Under the pieces are notes generated by a model that did no database searches, had not been told where the DNA came from, and worked only from the letters and a program-made list of their open reading frames with translations. Positions 26,894 through 35,829 of a DNA stretch of 64,000 nucleotides are shown piece by piece. Each line of letters starts with the position of its first letter. The first letter of the stretch is position 1. Both the position numbers and the translations under genes were made by a program. Source of the stretch: Marivirga salinae (GTDB lineage: Bacteria > Bacteroidota > Bacteroidia > Cytophagales > Cyclobacteriaceae); the NCBI RefSeq assembly GCF_030503855.1, contig NZ_CP129971.1, forward strand, positions 4,154,001-4,218,000, written 5' to 3'.

Positions 26894-26950
26894 ATCTAAA
26901 TATTTACCAACTTTTCCTAAGTTTAAAACCTTGAAAAAGTTTTACTCATT

Positions 26951-27424
26951 CTACTGATAAATCCCTTTATATTGATCTCTTTTTACTGTGCAGTTGATCC
27001 ATCCTTCGTCCAAATCTGCCCCTATACTTTTATAAAATTCAATAGAAGGTTCGTTCCAATCCAATACTTGCCAAGTGCAAAGTCTGCAATTTTGCTCATC
27101 AGCCTCTTGAAGAATAGCATTCAATAATTTTCTTCCATAGCCTTTTCCTCTTTCCGATTCCGTTACGATTAAATCTTCCAGATACAAAACTTTTCCATTC
27201 CATGTGGAATAGCGGAAATAATATAAGGCAATCCCTACAATTCCATTTTCAGTTTCCGCAATAAATAATCCGTATGCCGGATTTTCTCCAAAGCCGTCTC
27301 TTGTTAATTCCTTTACATCTATTACAACGGCATCTGGCTCACGTTCGTAAACCGCAAGTTCCTGGATTAACTCTAAAGTTCTAGGGATATCTTTCTCTGT
27401 TGCTCTTCTTATAGTTATGCTCAT
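26951..27424 (-). CDS. GNAT N-acetyltransferase, diamine/thialysine acetyltransferase-like
   Basis: 157 residues from the ATG at 27424 (MSITIRRATEKD). An upstream in-frame start would only add a stretch unlike the family. Acetyl-CoA motif A is DLIVTESERGKGYGRKLL. The end CRLCTWQVLDWNEPSIEFYKSIGA is characteristic of the spermidine/spermine or thialysine N-acetyltransferase branch (SSAT-like). It may acetylate a small polyamine or lysine analogue. Cytosolic. Confidence 0.85.
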   Translation of the reverse strand: MSITIRRATEKDIPRTLELIQELAVYEREPDAVVIDVKELTRDGFGENPAYGLFIAETENGIVGIALYYFRYSTWNGKVLYLEDLIVTESERGKGYGRKLLNAILQEADEQNCRLCTWQVLDWNEPSIEFYKSIGADLDEGWINCTVKRDQYKGIYQ

Positions 27425-27437
27425 AAAAATAAAATTA

Positions 27438-27510
27438 ACCGCAAAGTGGGAAAGGCGCAAAGAAATACAGAAATAAATTGACAGTTGACAATATACAATT
27501 GAAAAACGTC
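27438..27510. repeat. Degenerate dispersed intergenic words (cgcaaag and ttgacaa types)
   Basis: The gap upstream of the GNAT gene starts with accgcaaagtgggaaaggcgcaaag and continues with ttgacagttgacaatatac-type words. Similar ttgacaa/gttgacaagtt words recur at 53501-53656 and 62961-63010. These look like decayed short repeats rather than coding or regulatory sequence. Confidence 0.35.
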
Positions 27511-27623
27511 AATAATCTTAAAGGTAGGTGAATCGAAATCTGCAATTTCTAATTCAATATCACAAGATTTGTAATCCAATTCTAAATCGGATTACAAACC
27601 TAAAACAGTCAAATCTTATTTAA

Positions 27624-28076
27624 CTATTCAGCCATCTCCATAGCCTTCTTTGATTTTCTATATAGAAAATTATTAAAGATATTTCTTTTAGCAAAACGAT
27701 AAGGCTTATCAGAATTTACCAGTTTAGAATAAACATTTTTGTTAACACCAAAATATTCATAAGTAGTACCATCTAAAAAAGAAACCTCTAGTAATAAACC
27801 TTTATGTCTAAAATCTAGAATATTTGATTCAGTGGTAGTTTTAGTATATTCAGCCAGATTCGCCTCTTTAGTTTCTGGGGCTATACTGATTAGAAAATGA
27901 TAACCGTCAATAATCTGTTGACTTCTGATCTCAGCCTCTTCAGCTTTAGGGTCATTGGCCTGAAATTTATCGGGATGCCATTCTTTTACTAAATTTCTAT
28001 AGGTTGATTTTAATTGCTTAAGATCAATAGGGCCTTCAACATTAAATAATTTTTTGTACTCGTTAATACGCTTCAT
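27624..28076 (-). CDS. J-domain protein fused to a KTSC domain
   Basis: 150 residues. An N-terminal J domain (about 5-70) has the HPD tripeptide at 34-36 (KEWHPDKF), needed to stimulate an Hsp70 ATPase. A C-terminal KTSC domain (about 90-140: FLDGTTYEYFGVNKNVYSKLV) follows; KTSC is a small domain typically found alone or with lysyl-tRNA synthetase-like or nuclease partners. The combination suggests targeting of DnaK to nucleic-acid- or phage-related clients, but this is speculation. It has no operon partner. Confidence 0.82.
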   Translation of the reverse strand: MKRINEYKKLFNVEGPIDLKQLKSTYRNLVKEWHPDKFQANDPKAEEAEIRSQQIIDGYHFLISIAPETKEANLAEYTKTTTESNILDFRHKGLLLEVSFLDGTTYEYFGVNKNVYSKLVNSDKPYRFAKRNIFNNFLYRKSKKAMEMAE

Positions 28077-28258
28077 AAAGGTAATTTCTCAATTGGAGCG
28101 CAAAGGTAGTTAATAAAAATTCATAAATAGCTATTAGAGAAACATATAGATTGAGCACTACCAACCATTTATTTAAAAAAAGACTCCAATCTCCCAAATT
28201 CAAAGGAAACCAGAGTCTTAATTCACAGTCTAAAATCTAGATTCTAGAATCTCATGAT

Positions 28259-30394
28259 TTACAATTCCTCATCGAAAGGGACTACTCCCATATTATACCA
28301 AGCAAAAGCATACTTATCCGCAATTCCATCAATGATTTTATCGGTTGGTTTTCCTGCTCCGTGACCAGCATTAGTTTCAATCCTTATTAAAACCGGAGTT
28401 TCGCCAGCATGTTTAGCTTGCAATTCTGCTGCAAATTTGAATGAATGAGCGGGTACTACCCTATCATCATGATCGGCAGTAGTGACCATAGTAGCCGGAT
28501 ATTCAACTCCCTCTTTTACATTATGAACTGGAGAATATCCTTTTAGGTATTCAAACATTTCTTTGCTATCCTCAGAAGTTCCGTAATCATAAGCCCAGCC
28601 TGCTCCTGCTGTGAAAGTGTGATATCTTAGCATATCCATCACCCCAACAGCTGGAAAAGCGACTTGCATCAAATCAGGGCGCTGTGTCATAGTTGCTCCT
28701 ACTAACAATCCACCATTTGATCCACCTGAAATGGCTAAATGCTCTGAACTTGTATAACCTTTATCAATCAAATATTCTGCAGCTGCAATAAAGTCGTCAA
28801 ATACATTTTGCTTTTGCATTTTTGTACCCGCTTTATGCCATTCTTCTCCATATTCCCCACCTCCTCTTAGGTTAGGCTGCGCATAAACACCTCCGTTTTC
28901 TAACCAAACCAAACGAGCTACACTAAAACTCGGACGCAGACTTACATTAAATCCACCGTAAGCATAAAGCTCCGTTGGATTTTTACCGTTTCTCTCTATC
29001 CCCTTTTTATAGGTAATGAACATCGGGATTTTAGTTCCGTCCTTACTTTCGTAGAATACTTGCTCCGTTTCAAAATCCTCAGGATTGAAATCTATTTCAG
29101 GCTTCCAATACAGTTCTGAAGTTCCTTTTTCAATATTATATTCAAATATAGCGGAAGGGTAAGTAAAAGAAGTGAAGCTGTAATATAATTTTTCGTCTTC
29201 CTTTTCAGCACCAAAACCGCCAGCAGTTCCAATTCCAGGAAGTTCAACTTGTCTGATTTTTTTACCTTCATAATCAAATTGATGGATTTCAGTTTTCACA
29301 TCCACCATATAGTTCGCAAAGATAGAACCACCAGCAGTACTTACATTCAACACATTTTCAGTCTCTGGAATTACGTCTTTATAATTATCAGTCGATGGAT
29401 TTTGTGCATCTACTTCCACCAATCTTTTATTTGGTGCATTAAGATTGGTTTCAATCAATAATCTATCGCCATCATTATCCAAAACCGAATGTTCGCTATC
29501 AAAGCCTTCTGCTATTGGAACAATCGGATTATTCCAATCTGATAAATCTTTTACATACAATTCATTTCCACTGGTGCTATTAGCAGCTGAAATGAAAAGG
29601 AATTTTTCATCATCGCTCACATATCCGCCAATATATCTTCTTGGAGTTTCACTGCCACCAAAAATCAATTCATCTTCGGATTGAGGAGTATTCAGTTTGT
29701 GATAGTATAATTTATGCTCTTGAGTTTTTGCTGAAAGCTCACTTCCTTCAGGTTTATCATAACTACTGTAGAAAAAACCTTCATTTCCTTTCCATGACAC
29801 ACCACTAAATTTCACGTTTTGGATGGTATCCTCCACAATGGATTTATCCTCCGTATTCATTACAATTACTTTTCTCCAATCAGAACCGCCTTCAGAAATG
29901 GAATAGGCCAAAAGGCTTCCATCCTTTGTGAATGAAGTTCCTGCTAGAGAAGTCGTAGCATCATCCGAAAAAGTATTTGGATCAAGAAATACACTTTCCT
30001 CACCGTCTAAGCCTTTCTTGCGATAAACGACCCATTGGTTTTGTAAGCCATCATTTTTATAGGTATAAAAATAATCCCCATGCTTTCTTGGCGCACTTTC
30101 TTTCGCATAATTCCAAAGCTCCGTTAGTCTTGCTTCAATTTTATCTCGGAATGGTATATTATTCAAATAGCCAAAAGTGACCTCATTTTGTGCCTTTACC
30201 CATTCGGAAGTTTCTTCAGAACGATCATCCTCCAACCAACGGTAGGGATCTGGCACTTCAGTCCCAAAATAAGTATCTACTGTATCCACTTTAGCCGTTT
30301 CAGGATAATCTTTTATCTCCATTTTCTGATTTTTTTCACCACTATTGCAGGCAAAGATTGCCAAAGCAAGTGGGAAAGCCCATATTTTCTTCAT
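28259..30394 (-). CDS. Prolyl oligopeptidase (S9A), lipoprotein
   Basis: 711 residues. The lipobox FACN near residue 16 predicts a lipoprotein. A seven-bladed propeller (about 80-425) precedes the alpha/beta hydrolase catalytic domain. The nucleophile is Ser559 in SGGSNGG, the acid lies in TADHDDRVVP (about 642), and the base is His678 in NAGHGAGK. YPETAKVDTVDTYFG and PYRWLEDDRSEE at the start are typical S9A sequences. It cleaves short peptides after proline in the periplasm. The gene has its own transcription unit. Confidence 0.95.
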   Translation of the reverse strand: MKKIWAFPLALAIFACNSGEKNQKMEIKDYPETAKVDTVDTYFGTEVPDPYRWLEDDRSEETSEWVKAQNEVTFGYLNNIPFRDKIEARLTELWNYAKESAPRKHGDYFYTYKNDGLQNQWVVYRKKGLDGEESVFLDPNTFSDDATTSLAGTSFTKDGSLLAYSISEGGSDWRKVIVMNTEDKSIVEDTIQNVKFSGVSWKGNEGFFYSSYDKPEGSELSAKTQEHKLYYHKLNTPQSEDELIFGGSETPRRYIGGYVSDDEKFLFISAANSTSGNELYVKDLSDWNNPIVPIAEGFDSEHSVLDNDGDRLLIETNLNAPNKRLVEVDAQNPSTDNYKDVIPETENVLNVSTAGGSIFANYMVDVKTEIHQFDYEGKKIRQVELPGIGTAGGFGAEKEDEKLYYSFTSFTYPSAIFEYNIEKGTSELYWKPEIDFNPEDFETEQVFYESKDGTKIPMFITYKKGIERNGKNPTELYAYGGFNVSLRPSFSVARLVWLENGGVYAQPNLRGGGEYGEEWHKAGTKMQKQNVFDDFIAAAEYLIDKGYTSSEHLAISGGSNGGLLVGATMTQRPDLMQVAFPAVGVMDMLRYHTFTAGAGWAYDYGTSEDSKEMFEYLKGYSPVHNVKEGVEYPATMVTTADHDDRVVPAHSFKFAAELQAKHAGETPVLIRIETNAGHGAGKPTDKIIDGIADKYAFAWYNMGVVPFDEEL

Positions 30395-30504
30395 GATTGT
30401 ATTATTAAAATTTCAACTAAAATAAGGGCTTTTCAGGAGAAAATCAGCAGTTTTATAAAAGCGGTGGATGCTAGGGATGATGGGTGGATTATCAGAAATA
30501 AAAA

Positions 30505-31119
30505 TCAAATTTTACTGAAAAAAGAATCGGTATTAATCAAAATCAAGCGCACTTCATCTTCTTTATTAAACTCACTAATGTTAGCTAAAACAGTATTAAC
30601 TGCATCCCTTGAAATATCTTCCAACATTCGTGTCCAGAATACGGTAATCACTATCTCGTTTTCTGAAGAAATATCAACATCTGTAATCATCTTATTCAGT
30701 CTTTGCAAACTAGGATAAGTATTCAAATCCTCCACTGCTGAAATAGGGAAAAAAGATTCAAATCTATTTTGATAATTCCAGTCCAAATTTTTCAAACTTC
30801 CTTTAGCATAGCAATTGGCATGAAAAGAAGCTAAATCTGAATTATTAAAATAGTGAATCTGAACTGGCTGACTTAAGTCTTTTTTGATAGAGTCATTTTC
30901 ATGTTCTCTTAAAGATTGAAAAGCCGAAGAATCAATTATGACTTTATCAGTTTGAATACCTTTAAAGTCTATTGCAGCATAAAATTGATGTATCTCCTCT
31001 TCATTTACACCATCTATTTGATTTACCCCATACATTTTACTCATTAAAGCAGTGCAAGAGGACAAACTAAAAATGAGTATGAAGGAATAAATTAAAAGTG
31101 AAGCGAATGATTTAATCAT
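30505..31119 (-). CDS. Hypothetical lipoprotein
   Basis: 204 residues. Signal peptide ending in lipobox LSSC (about 21). No family recognised. The region around 150-185 (EIVITVFWTRMLEDISRDAVNTVLANI) could be a beta-alpha-beta of a thioredoxin-like or nucleotide-free Rossmann fold, but no catalytic Cys pair is present. It lies between the prolyl oligopeptidase gene and the divergent glucokinase gene. Confidence 0.65.
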   Translation of the reverse strand: MIKSFASLLIYSFILIFSLSSCTALMSKMYGVNQIDGVNEEEIHQFYAAIDFKGIQTDKVIIDSSAFQSLREHENDSIKKDLSQPVQIHYFNNSDLASFHANCYAKGSLKNLDWNYQNRFESFFPISAVEDLNTYPSLQRLNKMITDVDISSENEIVITVFWTRMLEDISRDAVNTVLANISEFNKEDEVRLILINTDSFFSKI

Positions 31120-31284
31120 AAAAATATTAATCTTTTAATTTGAATCAAAACTACTGAATACCAAACCTAATCCATTATGCTTTTTAATATAGTTCTTGAA
31201 TTCTATTTCACACAGGGTTTTCAAAAAACTTTCACAACTTCAATTAATAAACTATCTTGTTTTCAAATAATTTAATCTAAGATA

Positions 31285-32013
31285 TTGGAAGTATTAGGCA
31301 TTGACATCGGAGGTTCGGGCATGAAGGCTGCTATAGTAGATCTAAAAACAGGGGAATTCATAGGGAAACGTAAAAGATATAAAACACCACAGCCCGCTAC
31401 TCCTGAGGCTATGATAAAAACTGTGGTAAAATTGCAAGAACATTTTGATTGGTCAGGCCCAATAGGTTGTGGCTTTCCTGCCGCTATTATTGATGGAACC
31501 GTGAAAACCGCCTCCAATATTGATAAGAGTTGGATTGAGAAACCATTAGCAAATATGATCAGAAAGGCTACAGGTTGTGCTACTAAACTAATGAATGATG
31601 TGGATGTGACAGGCTTAGCTGAAATGCGTTATGGAGCAGGAAAAGATCATGAAGGTACCGTTTTGGTATTGGCTTTAGGCACTGGAATTGGTTCGGCTTT
31701 ATTTCACAATCAACAGCTTATGCCCAATACCGAATTAGGACATATTCAATTCAAAGGAGATATAGCAGAAAACTATGCCGCTAATTCCATACGAGAAAAT
31801 GAAGACTTAAGCTGGGATGTATGGGGGAATCGACTTAATCAATACTTAGTTGAAGTTCATAAATTATTTTGGCCCGATTTAATTATTATAGGTGGTGGCG
31901 TAAGCAAGAAATTTAAGAAGTACGAAAAATATATTGACAGTAGACTAAATGTAATTCCTGCTGAATTGAAAAACCATGCTGGTATTGTGGGCGCTGCAAG
32001 TCAATTTTTATAG
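31285..32013 (+). CDS. ppgK: Polyphosphate glucokinase (ROK family)
   Basis: 242 residues. LGIDIGGSGMKAAIVD is the phosphate-binding loop. TASNIDKSWI, NDVDVTGLAEMRYGAG, LGTGIGSALF and PNTELGHIQF closely match strictly polyphosphate/ATP glucokinases, with the catalytic Asp in NDVD. It phosphorylates glucose to glucose 6-phosphate using inorganic polyphosphate. The start must be TTG at 31285: an in-frame stop lies 4 codons upstream at 31273 and the next ATG would delete the phosphate loop. Cytosolic. Three small envelope genes follow after 88 bp. Confidence 0.9.
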   Translation: MEVLGIDIGGSGMKAAIVDLKTGEFIGKRKRYKTPQPATPEAMIKTVVKLQEHFDWSGPIGCGFPAAIIDGTVKTASNIDKSWIEKPLANMIRKATGCATKLMNDVDVTGLAEMRYGAGKDHEGTVLVLALGTGIGSALFHNQQLMPNTELGHIQFKGDIAENYAANSIRENEDLSWDVWGNRLNQYLVEVHKLFWPDLIIIGGGVSKKFKKYEKYIDSRLNVIPAELKNHAGIVGAASQFL

Positions 32014-32101
32014 AGATTAATTAAAGTCAAATACTTTAGTGAAAGAGAAAATTATATATATTTACGTTAAATAATTGATTCAATTAACTAATGATTAAAT
32101 T

Positions 32102-32416
32102 ATGAAAAAGCTAACAAAACTATTCTTCATCACTTCATTAATAATGATGGGATCATTTTTTGAAGTAAGTGCAAATAATTCTGAAAAAGAATCACCCAAA
32201 GAAACTAGAACATTAAGCACTACTGAAATTAAACAACTGAAAAATCGGGTTGAAGAAATTCAAAACATGGATAAATCCGAGTTGAGTTGGAAAGAAAGAA
32301 GAGAGGTAATAAAAGAATTAAAAGAAATAAAGAAAACCTTAGAATTAGATGATAAAGTAACCATCTCTGTGGGTGCCATTATAATTATTGTATTGCTATT
32401 AATTATCATTTTCTAA
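32102..32416 (+). CDS. Small exported membrane protein, coiled-coil, unknown function
   Basis: 104 residues. A signal peptide (hydrophobic 8-19, cleavage near VSA-N) is followed by a highly charged helical region (about 38-82, rich in Lys and Glu) and a very hydrophobic C-terminal helix (about 86-104) with many Ile. It resembles seryl-tRNA-synthetase-free small coiled-coil anchors often found in Bacteroidota, but I know no family name. One base separates it from the next gene, so they are co-transcribed. Confidence 0.65.
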   Translation: MKKLTKLFFITSLIMMGSFFEVSANNSEKESPKETRTLSTTEIKQLKNRVEEIQNMDKSELSWKERREVIKELKEIKKTLELDDKVTISVGAIIIIVLLLIIIF

Positions 32417-32417
32417 T

Positions 32418-32858
32418 ATGAGAGTACTTTTTATTTTAATTTTAGCAATAACAGTATCTTCTTGCACAACAATAAATAAATCTATGAAGGAGCCAAATGT
32501 GCTCGTAAAACTAGAAAAAGATGATTTTGAATTATCAGATCAAGTAAGTGCTTCTGCAAAAACTATTCGCTTTTTAGGAATAGATTTTCAGCGGATATTT
32601 ATGAAAAGAACAGGAAGCATCAATAACACAAGCAATGTTTTGAATATAAATTATGCTTCAATTCCTGTAATTGGAAAAGTATTGACTGATAAAGCCTCTA
32701 GCTATGCATTGTATGAGCTTATGTATCAGAACGAAGGCTATGATGTGATATTTTATCCGCAATATGAAATCAAAACCACTAAACCATTTTTAGGCTTAGG
32801 CTTTATATTAAATATTACAGAAGTGAAAACCAAAGCAAGATTAGGTAAATTAAAATAG
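32418..32858 (+). CDS. Small lipoprotein, possibly DUF6567-like
   Basis: 146 residues. Lipobox VSSC at about 13-16. The central part NVLVKLEKDDFELSDQVSASA, followed by a mixed alpha/beta region ending in EGYDVIFYPQYEI, is reminiscent of DUF6567-type outer-membrane lipoproteins (a strand, then an Ala-rich helix, then a strand repeating a label-like pattern). Assignment is tentative. It is translationally close (1 bp) to the upstream gene and 73 bp from another lipoprotein of similar general design. Confidence 0.65.
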   Translation: MRVLFILILAITVSSCTTINKSMKEPNVLVKLEKDDFELSDQVSASAKTIRFLGIDFQRIFMKRTGSINNTSNVLNINYASIPVIGKVLTDKASSYALYELMYQNEGYDVIFYPQYEIKTTKPFLGLGFILNITEVKTKARLGKLK

Positions 32859-32931
32859 ATTTAATTTTACTTTTTTAATTAAATCTACTTTAGTTACTTT
32901 GCAAACAAACAAATAAAACATAATAATAACT

Positions 32932-33336
32932 ATGAAAAATTTAAAACTTACAATTTTTGCAGCAAGTTTAATCTTTTTAGTTTCAAGTTGTACAATCAGA
33001 CTTGTAGACTTTACAACTATCAGTACAAAAAATGTTAATCTAGGAATTGACAAATCTCAAGGAACTAGAGTTGAAGGAAAAGCTTCTTATTTCCTAAACA
33101 TTGGTTTTAACTTGAAAGATGCCATCGATGATGCTATGGAGCAAGCTGGTACAGGATATGACCTTTTAATTGACGGTGTTGTATCATACCAGAATTTACC
33201 ATTTGTAACTGTTGTTAAAGTGGAAGGTGTAGCTGTAAATGCTGCTAAAATGAGACTTAGCATGACTGAAGAAGAATACAACAACTGGTTAAGCGAAAAC
33301 AAAGCAATTGAAGTAAAAGAAGATAAAACAAAATAA
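32932..33336 (+). CDS. Small lipoprotein with the same layout as its upstream neighbour
   Basis: 134 residues. Lipobox VSSC (about 17-20). Then a short beta segment (RLVDFTTISTKNVNLG), a helix with acidic residues (NLKDAIDDAMEQAGTGYDLLIDG) and a hydrophobic strand (PFVTVVKVEGVAVNA). The helix followed by GYDLLI parallels EGYDVIF in the preceding lipoprotein, so the two may be distant paralogues. The function is unknown. A bidirectional terminator follows. Confidence 0.65.
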   Translation: MKNLKLTIFAASLIFLVSSCTIRLVDFTTISTKNVNLGIDKSQGTRVEGKASYFLNIGFNLKDAIDDAMEQAGTGYDLLIDGVVSYQNLPFVTVVKVEGVAVNAAKMRLSMTEEEYNNWLSENKAIEVKEDKTK

Positions 33337-33360
33337 TCATCTTTTATTATTAAGATTTGA

Positions 33361-33387
33361 AAAGGCACATTTTGTGCCTTTTTTTTA
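33361..33387. terminator. Bidirectional terminator between the lipoprotein gene and alr
   Basis: aaaggcaca/tgtgccttt 9-bp stem with a 3-base loop and a run of eight or more T. It lies in a 48-bp convergent gap and overlaps the last codon of the alanine racemase gene. Confidence 0.85.
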
Positions 33388-34572
33388 TATCACTACTTTT
33401 CTAGGAATATCCATTGGCAACCTACTCAATAACTCATAATTCAGCTGATTACTTAATTCTCCAAAGCTAGCTACCGTTACATTAACCTTTCCATTGCTCC
33501 CTATCATAATCACCTCATCTCCTTTTCCAACATTCTTGCATTCGGTCACATTAATAATCATTAAATTCATATTAACAGTACTGATTACAGCCACTCTTTT
33601 TCCATTTACAATCACTCTCCCTTGATTACTCAATGAACGTGCAAAACCATAAGCGTAACCAACTGGAACAGTGGCAATTTTCATTTTCTTAGTAGCTTGA
33701 TAACTGGTGCCATAACCTACAAACTCTCCAACAGGTACTTCTTTAACTGACATGATTTTACTTCTCCAACTCATCACCCTTTTTAGCGGGTGCTTCACTT
33801 TTCTATCTAATCCATCTTGTCCATGACCATTACTTCTTTGATAGGCAATAAAAGTCTCTTGGCTTGGCCAAAAACCATATAACAAAATACCGATCCTCAC
33901 CATATCCATCTGCGTTTCGGGATAGGACATGGCTGCAGCAGAGCAAGCCGTATGCTTTCTTTTCGGAACTAGGCCATTTTCCTCAAATAAATCACAGATT
34001 TTTTTATACTTTTTAATTTGATCCACTACTCTAATGTAGTTTGTAATGCTTTCAGCTCCGGCATAATGAGTGCATAATCCCGTAAAAGAAATATACTCTT
34101 TGTTTTCTTTCATTAAATCCATCACTTCTTCCAAATGCTCTTGCTCAAAACCAGTTCGGTTCATTCCAGTTTCTACCTCCACATGGAGCTTCGCTTTCTT
34201 ACCTAGCCTTTTGGCGAAATGAATAGCTGCCTCTAACCTACCTATTTCGAAAACATAAAACTCCACATCGTTTTCAATTGCCCATTCTGTCTCTTCGTCT
34301 TCCATCCACCCCATAATCATAACTTCTGTGGTTTTTTTCTTTACTTGGCAAACTAGTTCTGCCTCATGAGTGGAAAATACGGAGAGATGTTTAACATTGG
34401 CAGATTCGAAAAGTGGCACTATTTCTTTTATCCCATGTCCATAAGCATTGCCTTTCAATACAGCTGAAAGCAATACATTATCTGCCAATTTCTTTTTAAC
34501 AAAGCGAACATTTTGTCGAACAGCACTTTTGCTTAAGGTGATAGAAGAGGTACTAAATATGTTTTGATTCAT
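33385..34572 (-). CDS. alr: Alanine racemase
   Basis: 395 residues, slightly longer than typical because of an insert near 250. The PLP lysine is Lys40 in AVLKGNAYGHG. The TIM-barrel carries GLCTHYAGAES and the C-terminal beta domain VGYGTSYQATKKMKIATVPVGYAYGFAR with the catalytic Tyr, plus NMNLMIINV. It interconverts L- and D-alanine for peptidoglycan, or broader amino acids in this context. It is the last gene of a minus-strand series, 94 bp after the M20 gene, so it may have its own promoter. Confidence 0.92.
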   Translation of the reverse strand: MNQNIFSTSSITLSKSAVRQNVRFVKKKLADNVLLSAVLKGNAYGHGIKEIVPLFESANVKHLSVFSTHEAELVCQVKKKTTEVMIMGWMEDEETEWAIENDVEFYVFEIGRLEAAIHFAKRLGKKAKLHVEVETGMNRTGFEQEHLEEVMDLMKENKEYISFTGLCTHYAGAESITNYIRVVDQIKKYKKICDLFEENGLVPKRKHTACSAAAMSYPETQMDMVRIGILLYGFWPSQETFIAYQRSNGHGQDGLDRKVKHPLKRVMSWRSKIMSVKEVPVGEFVGYGTSYQATKKMKIATVPVGYAYGFARSLSNQGRVIVNGKRVAVISTVNMNLMIINVTECKNVGKGDEVIMIGSNGKVNVTVASFGELSNQLNYELLSRLPMDIPRKVVI

Positions 34573-34666
34573 AATGTTTAAGAACGAATTATAATTGATT
34601 CAAGAAATGGTGTTGCAACATAAGATCAGATAAATGTACGCGAAATGATGAAATTAAATAATTGAA

Positions 34667-35812
34667 TTAATTTAGCTTAAAATACTTCATAAGCCCTACA
34701 TACATATTTATTCCTGATAGCAAAATATCATCTGGAAAGTCATAAGTCTCATCGTGAAGATGTGGGGTATCTTCTCCTGCCCCGACCCCAAAGAACCCAG
34801 TCTTCATTTGAAGTTTATATTGACCAAAGTCTTCACTCCATTTAAAAGGCTTTTCCAGTTCATTGAAATCAGTTTTTGCTATCTCTCCTGCATTTTTCAT
34901 GATTTGATAAGCTTCTTCTGTATTTTCTGTAGAAGGAAAAGTTTCAGTATAGGATATCTCATATTCCAAAAGCTCTTTTTTTGCTTGTTCAGCCACCAAA
35001 TTTTCTGCAAAATCTATAAGTTTTTGCATATCCTCATCTCTCATGGCCCTAAGTGTTATTCTCACTTCTCCATAACCTGGGGAGGTCCCAAAAGCAATTT
35101 CACCTAATTCGGAATGAATTACTGTTGCCAAAGTTAAATCTGAAAAAGGATTTGTGATATGTACAACTGACATTTGAGTTGTGATTTCGGCAATTGCCAT
35201 AACTGGGCTGATACCATATTCAGGCTCTGCCGCATGACTGGTTTTACCAAATAGCTTAATCACCATTCCTCTTGAAGCTGCTGCAAACGTGCCTTTTTTA
35301 GTGAGAATTTGTCCTTTAGGATAGCCTACTATATTATGAAGACCAAACAGATAATCTAATTGAATATTTAATTCATTTAATCCCTTATTGATGCGGGCAG
35401 CTCCTTCTCCGGTTTCTTCAGCTGGCTGAAAAATCAAATATATATCCCCCTTTTTTACAGGATTATTTTCAAGATAAGCAGCAATACCTGCCACCATGGT
35501 CATATGCCCATCGTGACCACATTTATGAGCTGTATGCGGTGTTTTAGAGGCATATTCTAATTCTATGGTTTCAGCAATATGAAGGGCGTCCAAATCCGCG
35601 CGAAACCCAATGCTATTACCTGCTTCCTTTCCTTTGAACAGCGCAATAACTCCATGTCCCCCAACATTCTCCCAAATATGGTCAGGTTTGAATTTTTTCA
35701 GAAATTCAACTACTATTTTTGCAGTCTTCTCTTCTTGATTGGAAACTTCTGCATTGGCATGTAAATGATGTCTTAATTTTATAAGCTCTTCTACATCAAG
35801 CTTTAAATCCAT
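34667..35812 (-). CDS. M20D amidohydrolase (N-acyl-amino acid / IAA-amino acid hydrolase family)
   Basis: 381 residues. The di-metal centre shows HKCGHDGHMTM, FQPAEETGEGA, GLHNIVGYP and, near the C-terminus, PHLHDETYDFPD. The dimerisation domain insert (about 175-290) is of the standard size. It hydrolyses the amide bond of N-acyl or N-acetyl amino acids, or of related peptides. No signal peptide, so cytosolic. It lies 17 bp downstream of an ornithine-racemase-like gene and in the same operon as a Na+ symporter, suggesting N-acylated amino acids are its substrates. Confidence 0.88.
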   Translation of the reverse strand: MDLKLDVEELIKLRHHLHANAEVSNQEEKTAKIVVEFLKKFKPDHIWENVGGHGVIALFKGKEAGNSIGFRADLDALHIAETIELEYASKTPHTAHKCGHDGHMTMVAGIAAYLENNPVKKGDIYLIFQPAEETGEGAARINKGLNELNIQLDYLFGLHNIVGYPKGQILTKKGTFAAASRGMVIKLFGKTSHAAEPEYGISPVMAIAEITTQMSVVHITNPFSDLTLATVIHSELGEIAFGTSPGYGEVRITLRAMRDEDMQKLIDFAENLVAEQAKKELLEYEISYTETFPSTENTEEAYQIMKNAGEIAKTDFNELEKPFKWSEDFGQYKLQMKTGFFGVGAGEDTPHLHDETYDFPDDILLSGINMYVGLMKYFKLN

Positions 35813-35829
35813 AAAAAATAATTTAAAAC

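Noticed and set aside
28239..28252. Perfect 14-bp palindrome agattctagaatct downstream of the prolyl oligopeptidase gene
   Set aside because: Isolated, without loop or T tail, and no nearby promoter to regulate; left as probable chance.
30188..30718. 176-codon plus-strand ORF
   Set aside because: Lies antisense to the prolyl oligopeptidase and lipoprotein genes and has a Phe/Ile/Ser-rich shadow composition.
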